From assembly GCA_022749755.1 (NCBI GenBank), contig CM040442.1:12002457-12066456 (forward strand): a stretch of DNA of 64,000 nucleotides, in the 5' to 3' direction. This DNA comes from Azadirachta indica (lineage: Eukaryota > Streptophyta > Magnoliopsida > Sapindales > Meliaceae). Under the pieces are notes generated by a model, which did not search any database, was not told the origin of the DNA, and saw only the letters and a list, made by a program, of their open reading frames with translations. The translations under genes were made by a program, and so were the position numbers. This document shows positions 32,322 through 43,260 of this stretch, piece after piece; within the stretch, counting starts at the first letter, position 1, and each line of letters starts with the position of its first letter.

Positions 32322-35003
32322 ATGGTGGACGCAGTACTCTCGTTTGTGGTGGAAAGACTTGGGGACTATCTCATTCAAGAAGCAATATTTTTGCAAGAGG
32401 TGAGAAGTGAAGTAGAATTGCTAAAAAACGAGCTAGAATGGATGCAGTGTTTCATAAAAGATGCAGAAGTAAAACAAGATGATGATTCTATGATACGTAA
32501 GTGGTTGTCTGACATAAGAGACATTGCTTATGATACTGAAGATGTCTTAGATAAATTTCTGCTCAAAGTCGGTTATGGAGAAGCTACAGGAAGAAAGCCA
32601 GGATTGTTTTCTTCCATCAAGAATTGTTCTTGCATTAATAGTGCCAAGGGAGAGGTGCATCTCTACAGCATAGGCAAGGAGATTGAAAAACTCAGAAAGC
32701 GAATCAGTGATCTCTCTCAAAAACGTGAAACCTATCGCCTGGAAAATATTGATAAGAATAATGAAGCACAGAGTAGTGCACTTGGCAGATTGAAGGAACT
32801 GAGAAGAGCCACTTCATTTGCGGGCGAAGAGACAGTTATTGGCTTTGATGGTGATGCTAACATATTGTTGGCTAAACTTTTGGACACGGAGCCCCGGCGA
32901 TGCGTAATTTCTATTTTTGGTATGGGTGGTCTAGGCAAAACCACCCTTGCTAGAAAACTTTACCACCAGGATGATGTCACTAGTAAATTCGATTGTCGTG
33001 CCTGGGTGTGTGTGTCACAGGATTATACAACTGAAGATCTTCTTCTCAGGATTATAAAATCTTTCAATACTATGGAAACAGCGGAGCGACTGGAGAAGAT
33101 GTGTAAAGAAGATATGCAGAGATATCTTCGTGGGTTTTTGGAAGAATACTCATACTTGGTGGTGATAGATGATGTTTGGGGGAAAGAAGTTTGGGAGAGT
33201 CTGAAAAAAGCCTTTCCAGACAACAACTGTGGAAGTAGAATAATTATCACCACTCGTATCAGAGAAGTTGCTGAGCGATCAGATGCGAGAACTCATGTTC
33301 ACGAACTACAATTTCTAAGACCAGTAGAGAGTTGGCAGCTATTCTGTGAAAAAGCCTTTCGCAAATCTACGGTAGACGAAGGATTGGAGAAGCTGGGAAG
33401 AGAGATGGTAGAAAAATGCGGGGGTCTACCACTGGCCATAATTGTATTGGGTGGACTTTTGTCTGCAAAGAAGCCGCACGAGTGGCGAGCTGTGCGAGAT
33501 CACATTTGGAGACATCTAAGAAATGATTCCATTCACATCTCCTACTTGTTGGATTTAAGCTTCAATGAGTTGCCCTATCAATTGAAGCTATGCTTTCTTT
33601 ACCTTGGTATTTTCCCTGAGGACTTCGAGATCAATGTGGAGCAAGTTATCCGCTTGTTGGTGGCAGAAGGTTTTATAGGGCAAGATACTGATCAACTTAT
33701 GGAAGAGGTGGCCCAGGATAACTTGGATGAGTTGATTAATAGAAGCTTGATTAAAATAGAAAAAACAAATTGGGGGAAAGCTGCTACTTGTCGAGTCCAT
33801 GATCTTTTGCGGGATCTTTCAATTCAGAAGGCAAAACAGCTCAACTTCATCCACATTTACGACGAGGTAAGAAATTCATCTAGCTCTTCAATCATATCAT
33901 GTCGACGACAAGCGGTTTATTCTGCTACTAAAAGGTGTGCATGGTTACACAATTGTAATCCTCTCTCGCGTTCCCTCTTGCTCTTCAACCAGAAGTGGGA
34001 TGTGTCGTTTAAATTTACGGAACATTTTGCGCCCTTGTGTAAAAGATTCCCTTTATTAAGAGTGTTTCATATTGACGCTTCCGATTGGAAGATCGAGCTT
34101 ACTAAGGTAAGCGGACGTCGGCTCGTGAACAGCAGCCACATCTTACCACAAGAGATAGGTAAATTGATTCACTTGAGATACTTGGGAATAAAGAATGCAC
34201 ATCTACTTAAATTTCCATCATCTATCTTCAACTTGCAGAAACTACAAACTCTAGAATTATTTGGTGAGTCGTCAGTTGTTGAGCTACCAAGTAAAATTAG
34301 TAAGCTGCAGGAGTTGAGACATCTTATAGGAAATTTTACGGGTTCTTTATCTATAGAAAATTTGACTAACTTACAGACTTTGAAGTATGTATCACCATAT
34401 AGTTGGTCTGAAATTAACGCTGAGAAGTTGGTTAATCTTCGAGAGCTGCAAATTGAATCGAACCACGACTGGCATAAAGTAAATGAGTTCACTTTCGACT
34501 CTATTGCCAAATTGGAAAACCTTCTATTGTTATCAGTTAATCTGTTGGATTATGACTTTTTTGGTTCAATCCTACCACTCTCTCATTGCTCTCGCCTTGT
34601 ATATTTGAGATTAAGTGGGAAGATCAAGAAATTACCAGAAGACATGCATGCAGTCTTGCCAAGTCTGGAATGCTTGTCAATGAAGAAATCACATCTCAAT
34701 GAAGATCCGATGCCTACGTTAGAGAAGTTGTCGAACCTCATGATTCTTAGCTTACATTGTGATTCTTATGTTGGAAAGAGACTGAAATGCACGGCAAAAG
34801 GGTTTCCTCGGCTTGAAATTTTGCAGCTTATTGATTTGGATGAATTAGAGGAGTGGGAGGTAGAGGAAGGAGCCATGCCTATGCTTAGAGGATTGGAGAT
34901 CCCAGGGAACTTGAGAATTCCAGACAGAATGAGATCAATTCCACCTCCAGCAGAACGGGAATGTGAAGAAAGTTGGCTTTTCGGTCATGATTATGACCAA
35001 TGA
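32322..35003 (+). CDS. CC-NBS-LRR disease resistance protein (CNL, RPP8/RPP13-like)
   Basis: An uninterrupted 893-codon, intronless gene. Residues 1-140: Rx-type coiled-coil with the EDVID-like TEDVLDKF (72-79). NB-ARC: P-loop GMGGLGKTT (200-208), RNBS-A FDCRAWVCVSQ (223-233), kinase-2 YLVVIDDVW (278-286), RNBS-B GSRIIITTR (304-312), GLPL CGGLPLA (366-372), RNBS-D CFLYLGIFPEDF (424-435) and the MHD position as VHD (492-494). The kinase-2 Trp after DDV is typical of CNLs. Irregular LRRs run from about 560 to 870 (LRYLGIKNAHLLKFPSSIF and similar), ending in a short acidic tail. Length and order are typical of RPP8/RPP13-class NLRs. These are intracellular immune receptors that bind ATP/ADP and trigger defence after detecting pathogen effectors, directly or through guarded host proteins. 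All nucleotide-binding motifs are intact, so it is probably functional. The recognised pathogen cannot be inferred. Confidence 0.95.
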   Translation: MVDAVLSFVVERLGDYLIQEAIFLQEVRSEVELLKNELEWMQCFIKDAEVKQDDDSMIRKWLSDIRDIAYDTEDVLDKFLLKVGYGEATGRKPGLFSSIKNCSCINSAKGEVHLYSIGKEIEKLRKRISDLSQKRETYRLENIDKNNEAQSSALGRLKELRRATSFAGEETVIGFDGDANILLAKLLDTEPRRCVISIFGMGGLGKTTLARKLYHQDDVTSKFDCRAWVCVSQDYTTEDLLLRIIKSFNTMETAERLEKMCKEDMQRYLRGFLEEYSYLVVIDDVWGKEVWESLKKAFPDNNCGSRIIITTRIREVAERSDARTHVHELQFLRPVESWQLFCEKAFRKSTVDEGLEKLGREMVEKCGGLPLAIIVLGGLLSAKKPHEWRAVRDHIWRHLRNDSIHISYLLDLSFNELPYQLKLCFLYLGIFPEDFEINVEQVIRLLVAEGFIGQDTDQLMEEVAQDNLDELINRSLIKIEKTNWGKAATCRVHDLLRDLSIQKAKQLNFIHIYDEVRNSSSSSIISCRRQAVYSATKRCAWLHNCNPLSRSLLLFNQKWDVSFKFTEHFAPLCKRFPLLRVFHIDASDWKIELTKVSGRRLVNSSHILPQEIGKLIHLRYLGIKNAHLLKFPSSIFNLQKLQTLELFGESSVVELPSKISKLQELRHLIGNFTGSLSIENLTNLQTLKYVSPYSWSEINAEKLVNLRELQIESNHDWHKVNEFTFDSIAKLENLLLLSVNLLDYDFFGSILPLSHCSRLVYLRLSGKIKKLPEDMHAVLPSLECLSMKKSHLNEDPMPTLEKLSNLMILSLHCDSYVGKRLKCTAKGFPRLEILQLIDLDELEEWEVEEGAMPMLRGLEIPGNLRIPDRMRSIPPPAERECEESWLFGHDYDQ

Positions 35004-35330
35004 GATACCATAGATATCTGAAGCTGATCATATGTTGTCATTGTTATTGTACGTGTCTTTTCCTTTCAATTTTCTCCTTTTGCACTTCCTTTTTATCTTC
35101 AACAATGAAGTTTTGCTGTAGTGGTTTTCCTGCATCATTTTGGCACATTTATGTATTGTATTATTATATTCACAATATTGGCTATTAAATTTGAATGTTT
35201 AATTTTAGCTGAAGAACTTGATAAGAATTTATCACCAACGTCTCTTTAGCTTTAGCAAGCTTTAACAAACCCTGGGCATTTGAAGTTTTACAGCTTCAAT
35301 TATTTATTAATTTATATGTTGGATTTTAGC
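35004..35330 (+). other. 3' flank / probable 3' UTR of the CNL gene
   Basis: Pyrimidine-rich AT-rich DNA downstream of the stop. The word TTAGCTTTAGCAAGCTTTAAC near 35246 recurs near 36336 as CAGCTTTAGTTAGCTTT, suggesting duplicated NLR 3' flanks. Confidence 0.4.
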
Positions 35331-35441
35331 CCAGCTTCAAAATTTAGATCTTCTTGATTTGGATGAACTAATGGAGTGGCAAGTAGAGGAAGGAGGCCTG
35401 CCTATTCATAGAGAATTGGAAATCCCAGATATCTCTTAAGA
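35331..35441 (+). pseudogene. Truncated duplicate of the CNL C-terminal LRR end
   Basis: The reading LDLDELMEWQVEEGGLP, then RELEIPDIS and a stop, matches the CNL tail LIDLDELEEWEVEEGAMP, then RGLEIPGNL. The following DNA (ATGTTTGATAGC region) matches the gene's own 3' flank. Only the final ~35 codons are left, with no LRR or NBS upstream. A remnant of a former tandem NLR, or of unequal exchange. Confidence 0.75.
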
Positions 35442-35599
35442 TCGCCTTACGTTGTAATTGTTGCCATATGTTTGATAGCTGTACTTGCTGCATTTTTGCA
35501 TAATGATTAAGATTATGAATTTATTATCTTATCAACTGTACTAGGCATTTTTGGAGAGTCATTTGGATTAGAAAAGATTATCACCTTGTGAAGGAGGTT

Positions 35600-36313
35600 C
35601 ACCACATTTAGTTGTGGGATCCACATTTGTAAGAATAATTTTAAAAAAAAGTCTGTGCAGATAATTAGAAAAAGAAGTTGCTCGGTGCATACGGAACACA
35701 AGAACAAAATGGGTAATACAATAGGGTTGGCGATGCCTACATTCTTTGACGAGGTGACATCTAACCCAAAGAAAAGTTGGAGAAGATTTGCCAATAAATA
35801 GGAAGCTCCTCTGCTCCTCGTTTTAAGCTTGTGAAGGCAAGCCAAAGCAAGGAAAGAGATCCCAAGCTTGCCAAGCCAAAGGAGAGGGAGCAGGCATTAG
35901 AGAGTTTACCCCACCACAGAGTGTGAAAGGGTTTCACACCAGGGAGTGCGAAGATTTCCACACTAAGAAGAGTGTGAGGTTTATTTATAAAATGAGGAGT
36001 TATATTCCATCATTTATACATTATCGAGATTATTATATTGTCTGTATTGTCTTGTATATATATGGGTCAGGTTTGTGTAAAACTTGAAAAATTTGTTGTA
36101 CCACAATTTTAAATAGTAAAAAGTTATTATTGAAATTGTCTTATAATTTTTCCCTTCACTTAGAAGGATTTTTCACATAAAAATAATAGTGTTTTGTAAA
36201 TTTCCTCATACTTGTATAATAATATTTATATATTTTATTCATGTAATATGTCACTATCCGTCTAACTACGCATTGCTTCCGCTGTTATCGAGTTGTTTCT
36301 GGAAGCCCAACAC
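35600..36313 (+). repeat. Possible solo LTR / LTR-like fragment
   Basis: The right end has the look of a copia LTR end: GCTTCCGCTGTTATCGAG, then TTTCTGGAAGCCCAACA at 36313. The interior carries a TATATAT box (about 36054) and GTGTGAAAGGG/TTTCACACC repeats. The left edge and a target duplication were not found. ORFs on the minus strand here have no domain. Confidence 0.35.
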
Positions 36314-37190
36314 TACGTCACCTACATCTCTTCAGCTTTAGTTAGCTTTCGTTTCTGATGCACAATGATTAAGATGAGATTAGATAATAAGGTGGGTAGC
36401 ATTTATCTATAATGCGCAATCAGTGAGAATATACGAATTATTACCCTTCTTGAGGTTTAACCAGCTTTTATAAGGTCTTTGGATTTTTACTACTAAATAC
36501 AAACCATATAGTCAAAACGACAAGGAGAATCCGAGTTGAAAATTTTGTCACGAAACTCACTCGTTTTCTTTTTACCTTTAATCTAAGTTGACCAATACAT
36601 TGATATAAACACTCTTTATTTTATTTTATTTTTTTGTTATATAAGCTATGTTAGTTAGTGCATAAGCATAAATATCCCTCCAACAACTACTGAACAATGT
36701 AATTAAATAATTATATAAATATCTTTTATTTATAATTTGTGAAAATGCTCCTAATTCTTTGCATGAAATCGTGAATGAAAATACATGACAGTTTAATACA
36801 TGACAGTTTTGCCTTCGGTTAATCACCTGTGTTATTTCACACCTTGAAACTAATTATAAAACATTGTTAATAATAAAAACATATAAAATTTCATAATTAT
36901 TTTATATTGGCGGCATCTTCGCTATTCTTTTCATATTAAAGATTATAATTATTTAGATTTCGGTCATCAAACATGAGATTTTAATTTATTCATCGTCAGA
37001 TATTTTGCGTTGCCTTCAATTATTTAATTAAAGGCATCTCCACTTCCTCTCAAACAACTATATACACTCACACAAGACAACTCAAACAACGCAGCACTTA
37101 ACATTAATTTTTTATACAATTTCTACATACAAAATATTTAAGGATTAATTAAGCCATGGTGGTTTGCAATTTCTTCTTCTTCATATTCAC
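36314..37190. other. AT-rich spacer
   Basis: No gene recognised. It begins with words shared with the CNL 3' flank (36329-36390, compare 35240-35260 and 35490-35520). Confidence 0.35.
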
Positions 37191-39995
37191 AACTATTGAA
37201 GCATGAAAATTGCACGATCCTTGGTGAGGTGAAATACCAGGTGACCTGGTCTTTAAGCTAGTAGTCAACGCTCAGTCAACGCTCCTAGCTTGACAATTCG
37301 TACCCAACCTAACTCGGCTTCGACCTTGAGGAGGTCTTAAAATACTACCACGTGTCTCACCAAGTCACTGTCCAAGCGAAAACACAATCTTCTTGCTTTG
37401 TATCCTAGGTGACCACGAACTATTATTGGGCAATCCCACTTATGGTAGAAAACGCTGTCAAAAAAGGAAAGCGTAAATGGTGTCTGGTGAGTCCACTCTG
37501 ACGCCATGTTATTATCTTGAGGGAGTATGTTTAGGCTTGAAAAATGTGTTTCACCTTCTAAGGTTTAAGAAGAAGACACAAAGAAAGATAAAGTGGAGAA
37601 TAACACCAAAATCCAACATAAAGAATACAAAAATAAAGTTAATGAGGTCTATCTAACTTTATCAGTGGAGACAAATAGCTCAACCACCATAACAGGACCC
37701 TATTAATCAATGGTGAACAGTAGGTGTTTAAGGTTGTTGAAGAAAACCAGTGACCAAAACAAAGTTATTCCTTTTGCGCTTAAAGAGAGAAAATGATAAG
37801 ACTTTTTTACCTTAGAGAGAGAAGGGTAACCCAAAAAAATCCTTAAACATGGAGAAAAGTGCAAATATATACCATACTTTTCTTGGCCTATGATTGGATG
37901 AAGGAAGTTACCCTAAACTCAATTTCTCCCTCTTTGTTCAATAGACACATTTTTAATTCTCACCCTTAATTCAAATAAGGGATATATGATGAGTAGGGGT
38001 CGGTCCCCAAAACCTTATCAAGGATTGCTTGCCACGTGGCGTCCTTTTATTCGGTGTGGATATTGCATCAACCTTATTCGGACACGTGGAATAAATTGAT
38101 TGGCTCTCAAGTGTAGTCCCATGAGTACTTAGGAGCTGACTTGTCCCTTTACTCAAACAGTCTACATATATTGCTAACCTTTGATAGGTCAATATTATTT
38201 TATTTGAGACAAGAAAACCAAATTCCTTGATTTTCAAGATTAACCAAAGTGGGGACTACTCATTTTACTCTTTTCTTATGAGCTGTTATTTATTGCAACG
38301 TGGCACCCTTTCATACAGAATGTCCTATCACTATGTGAGCTAGGATCCCTTTGCGTTTAGGATACAATGTCAAGTGGGTTTTATCCTTAGTTGGTCGTCT
38401 CGAAGGGTATCAGTTGATGCTTCATGGACTTATGTTTTGTCACATGTCTAGTATATTTTTACCTCATATCAAAGGTCTTCTAGCTTTCAATAGCTGAAGA
38501 GGAGGTGAAGGCGTTGAAGCTTCCTAGAGTTTCTTGGCAGCTCTATGTCGAGTCGCCTTCCTCTTAAGTAATCTTACCCTTGCCACCTTGAGGTGTATAT
38601 AACCCAAATCCTCCTAAGAGTGATTTAGGGTGGCAAAAAAATGCATGAACATGGCAAAAATTCTTCGAATTGTCACACTACCCTTTGCTTGGCTAGAGTT
38701 GGTAAAATTCCCATCTGACATGGCATAGAGATTAGTGATAATTCTCATTAACCTGGAATTGAGATAGCCGATAATTCCCCTAAGCCTAGGATGCAGCCCC
38801 CTGTTTATCTTATATCAACGTATCTAGAGTAGTACTTGTGGGAACGATACTATACTACAAGACAACCATTTAAAATATTCTACTTTCTTCTATATGTAAT
38901 AGGTTTTGAACTCCTAATTATTAATGGAATAAAGTAAAAAGGCCTAAGTTATTGGATTTGGATTTTTGAAAATCCGTTTCATCTGCTCTTTTTCCTTTAT
39001 TTTCTCCCCCCCTTTTTCTTTGCGTTTGGGACCATCATAGCCTAAGTTATTTAAATAAGATTTTGGGATCACAGCCCCTTGTCCTTTTTCAAACTCTAAC
39101 CCCCTTTTTTCTCTTTCATGCGCCGTGTCTCTTACCCCTATCTCAGACACACAATGCCCATGTCGTTCGTCATTGGCTCTTGCCACTGGCAATTGAAAAG
39201 GGAACAAATTTTGCATTTTTGTAGTTCATTTGCTGCTACTCTTGTTGTTTCATTGGCTGAGCATTGGTACTTCATCACCATCATCTTTTTTCATGTCTCT
39301 CACCAGATTTCTTCGTTAGAAAACATTATACATAAGCCCATTCTTTGTTTTTTGGCTTTATAGTTTCTGTATGCCTTCGCTTTGCTAATTGTCATGCCAT
39401 GGGCTTGTGAATCTACTGTTCCTTAATGTAGGCTTGCAGGTTTATACAACACACCTTTGTGTTAGCTTCGTGCATGACATGTTTCTTTGTTTTCTACCAT
39501 TTTGTACGCTTTAATTTCATAAAAATCATGCTTGTTATGCTTTGTATGTACCATTGCTTATGTCATTTGGAGATTTTTTGGTTTCCTTCCATGCTTTTAT
39601 TTTCATTGTGGTCTATCCCATATTTGTGTATTGGTGTACATTTGTGGCCATAGAGGCTTTATTTTGCATACTTGAGTGATTATTAGAGTAGATTGGTAAA
39701 TTTTAGGGGGACTATGGGCATAAAAGGCATTCATTTAGGTAGATGATGGCGTAAGCCTTTGCCATGAGCTTCTATTGTCTTTTCCATATAGTGTATGCCT
39801 CTATATATTGTTATTTTGGCATGTTCATTTTCCATGTTTTACATATTGCATGTACCTTATTTGCACTCCATTTCTTAGCATATTGGTTTCTCGTATATGG
39901 ATTGGTGATGTTTGCGGATGATTTCTTTTGCGACTTGGCAGTATAGTTGGCATATATTGGTTATAATTAGTCAAGTTGTGTTCGCTTTTGCAGAA

Positions 39996-40760
39996 ATGTC
40001 GAAGGTTAGAGGATCACAGCTTTCACTCTTGAGAAGCAAGGCCATTGCGGCTAAAAACAAGCATCTTCCTCTGAATCTTGGAAGAGTGTAAAGTGCTATA
40101 AAGTGTGAGCAGGAAAAGATCACTTCAAGGCTGTGAGAAAAAGTTTTAAGAGAGGTGGGACCATGCCAAGAATGGAGCTCCTACCCTCGACAAGGTTTGC
40201 TTCCTAGATAATGAGGTAACTTCGATGACAGAGAAGATACTGACCTAGCTTAAGGAGATATCATTCCATTATTTTTTTTTTTTTTGCGTTTGCTAAGCTT
40301 AGATTCAAGCCTAGTTAACTAGGCCCTGGTAGGTGGTGATGTATCGTAAGTTATTTGAGTATGGTCTTATGCTTTTAGTGCAACAGTTCTTTATTTGAAT
40401 TCTAAATGGACTGAAGTTGGTCCCGTTTTAGTTAAGCTCTATGGCTTGAAGGAACTTGGTTGGAGTATATATCCTTTGGAGAGAAGATTTAGGAGTTAAC
40501 CTAATTGTTGAAGATTTCATGCAAGTTTTACCATAACTAATGCTCCAAACAAACTAGGCTTGTACTACTTGAGGATGTGCACAGGCCAACATTATGTGGT
40601 CCCACAAGTGAACTCGAACACAGTTGACAAGACTTGAGATGATTTCTGGTTTGTGGCCTTTGAATATTAGGGATACATGTTGACTGAGCATGAAGAAATT
40701 TAATTTGTTCCCACTTAGTTCCAATGGGTAGGTAAACTCTTTGATACCTTGTCACCTATT
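39996..40760 (+). pseudogene. Antisense extra ORF of the Tat-lineage element (putative plant transposon protein type)
   Basis: A reading starting MSKVRGSQLSLLRSK at 39996 stops at about 40091. Further on, 40515-40746 reads FHASFTITNAPNKLGLYYLR, then V-x-V-NSN and DDFWFVAFEY with stops. This recalls the GLYYLR/x-SNKxWKxxFFFV core of the proteins annotated in plants as putative gypsy-type transposon protein, encoded antisense to pol in Tat elements. Orientation relative to the pol remnant (opposite) and position agree. Confidence 0.5.
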
Positions 40761-41189
40761 TCTTCTTGGTGTAACCACTTTTTTTTTTTTAATACTTGGT
40801 TGGTTTTATGCTATGTAGAAAGATTATAATGTCAAAAGGGTGTAAAAGTACTTAGTGAACAGCCCTTCTGAAATTGACTTAGTTGATGGTGATCATCTTG
40901 CTAAGGTATGACTGATTCCACCTTTGCTTTCAGATAGTGTACCTGCTAATCTTTTCGAATTTTCATACTATACATTGTGCATCTTTGTAAACATCTTCCT
41001 TTCTTAATCATGCTTTTGCTACTTGGTGGTGTAAGAGTTTTAAGAAGCGGGATTCCTTTTTAAAAGGGATAGTAAGAAAGTAATGAGATAACACATCTTG
41101 GCATCTCAGTAAGTGCATAAAAAAAAGCATTGTCATTAAGACTTTAGAGGAATCATAAAATAGAGATAAAAGAAAACATCTGGCAGAGA

Positions 41190-43230
41190 CCGTGCTTAGG
41201 TGCGATAATTGGTAATACCTCTTTAGTTATTCTGCATTCCTTGTGCGCTTGATCGTATGTCTATCAAGGTAAGCTAGTCTATAAACCTTGGCTTTGACAA
41301 CCCTCGTGATGCAGAATGGTCCCTTCCAAGTTTTGGAGAACTTAGTAAAGCCTCTCTCTTTGGGTCTAGAGCTTGTCTTTCTTAAAACTACATCACCTTG
41401 AAGCTTTGAGGCTTAACCTTGACTTTATAATACTCGGTAATCCTTCACCGGTGACTAATATGGGCTTAATCCCTCTTTTCTTCCAACAACAAGTACACAA
41501 TATGTAATTCGTCGTAATGAAGGTTCTGAAACGTAGGCATGCCTACGTCAGCAAAGATTATTGCTTTAGTGCCGAGGCTAAAAAGTATGGAGTTTCACTA
41601 GTAGCTATCTTGGAAGTGGTGCTGTAAGCCTACAATACCTTAGGAAGTTCATCAACCCACACACCATTTTTTGTCTAATTTCTTTGTCAACAAGTCCTTG
41701 ATGACCTTACTCATTGCCCTAACTTTCCTGTTTGATTTAGAATGAGCGAGCACAGTGTAGTGGTTTTTGATTTTCTATATTCTACAAACATTTTTGAACT
41801 TCTTGTTATTTAATTGCCTTCTATTGTTAGTGATAATCATTTGATAGACCTAAAGCAAAAAAAGATGGACTTTCAAATAAAGTCAGTGGTCCTTTTTTCT
41901 GTAATTTTAACTAGGAGTTGCATTTTTGGACATTTCGTTAGGTCGCTCACTACAACTATAGTAAAGGTGGCTTGGCCTCACTTGCTATAAAGAGTCTAAT
42001 CAAGTCGATGCCTTATTAAGCAAAGTTTTAAGGTGAGCTGAGCGTAATCAGTTTCTTGAGCGAGACCTTGATCATCTTGGTATGTTTTTAGTAAGTGTAG
42101 CAGGTCTGCGTGATTTGGGAGTCTTCCTGCATAGTTGGTCAATGGAACCTTTAGCATAAAACTTGGTAAACTATTGCTCTCTCTCCTGAATTATTACCAC
42201 ATGACCCCTCATAGATCTTTTTCATGACATATTCAGCCTCATTTGAGTATAGACATCTCAGGTTAGGCATGGTGAAACTTCATCTTTATAATATTCCCTT
42301 GATCACACTATTTTTGATAGCATGATATTTAAGCTTTCCTATAGCCTTTTTGTCTTCTATGAGGTGTCTCACCATAAAATACTCGATAATTGGATCCATC
42401 TAACATAGGACATTGGAAATGAAATGAACAATTTTTGTACTAGCTTCTATGGATGACTTTGATAGAATTTCAACCAATATGGACACATGTAAGTAGTATC
42501 CGCCAAGGACACCAACCTTGCTAATATATCAACTCAAAAATTTCTCTCCCTTAGAATGTATTATTGCGTGACATGTTTAAACCGTCTCATTAGGTTATTG
42601 GTCTTCCTCAGGCCTATCATATTGTCCACTGTCACCTAGTATTCCTCATTAACCTATTGTAAAATAAGTTGGAATCACTATTGACCTCTAACTTTTTTGC
42701 ACCCCAAACTTCTTACCATCTTGAGTCTGACGATTAGTGCCTTATAATAGCCTTATTATTAAAAGCTTTAAATTGAAATATCAACATATAACTTACCTCT
42801 ACTCCATCTAGGTTGTTAATCATTATCCCAGCCCTACTTCCTTATGCGTAGGATGATCCGTGTAAAGGATCTAGGGTGAGGTGGTTTCTTTTTCATCATT
42901 TCACCATAGTTCGTATCTACTTCTGATCTCTCCAAGTCATAGGTGAAATCAGTAACAAAGTTGGCAATGACTTGCCCTTTGATGGTGCTTCACTAACAGT
43001 AATGAATCTTGAACTTACTGAGTTCTATGCACCACTTCATAAACCTTTCTGAACCCTCTACTTTATGCAAGAAGCTTGTGACCACGGTGATAGGTTGAGC
43101 ATGAAAGTATAGTCTCAACTTTCTGGATGACATGTCATATGCCAAAGCCAGTTGTTCTTGCTTGGGATACCTCTTTTTCGTATCAACCAACACCTTACTA
43201 CTGGAGTACACAGGTTTTTACATTCCCCTT
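41190..43230 (-). pseudogene. gypsy (Tat) pol remnant: RNase H and integrase C-terminus
   Basis: The best-preserved piece is the 72-codon RNase H stretch at 43211-42993. It has the KRYPKQEQLALAY and VVTSFLHKVEGSERFMKWCIEL motifs typical of gypsy RNase H. After many stops, 41420-41190 gives RPKERGFTKFSKTWKGPF followed by a YRLAYLDRH, LKRYYQ end, typical of the integrase C-terminal domain. The catalytic integrase core between them is not clearly readable. Confidence 0.7.
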
Positions 43231-43260
43231 TCTTCTACTTAAATCAAAATCGAACTCATT

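Larger units (their letters stand above)
37195..43260 (-). mobile_element. Degenerate Ty3/gypsy element, Tat lineage, minus strand
   Basis: Pol remnants read on the minus strand: RNase H at 43211-42993 (RYPKQEQLALAY, then MKWCIELSKF), a second RNase H-like region (42990-42700), and integrase C-terminus at 41420-41190 with WKGPFCITRVV and LKRYYQ. To its left is a plus-strand (antisense) extra ORF remnant. Further left, 37195-38900 is LTR-like DNA with CCACTCTGACG and CACGTGG words. An antisense ORF between pol and the 3' LTR is known in Tat-lineage plant elements. Stops are very frequent. No gag or RT is recognisable and the outer ends are unclear, so the limits are approximate. Confidence 0.62.

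Noticed and set aside
39118..39946. Several plus-strand ORFs of 60-81 codons rich in Phe, Cys and His
   Set aside because: T-rich DNA within the decayed gypsy element; no recognised protein and no shared frame.
42993..43211. Possible host gene encoding a 72-residue protein
   Set aside because: The sequence is the RNase H segment of a Ty3/gypsy polyprotein.
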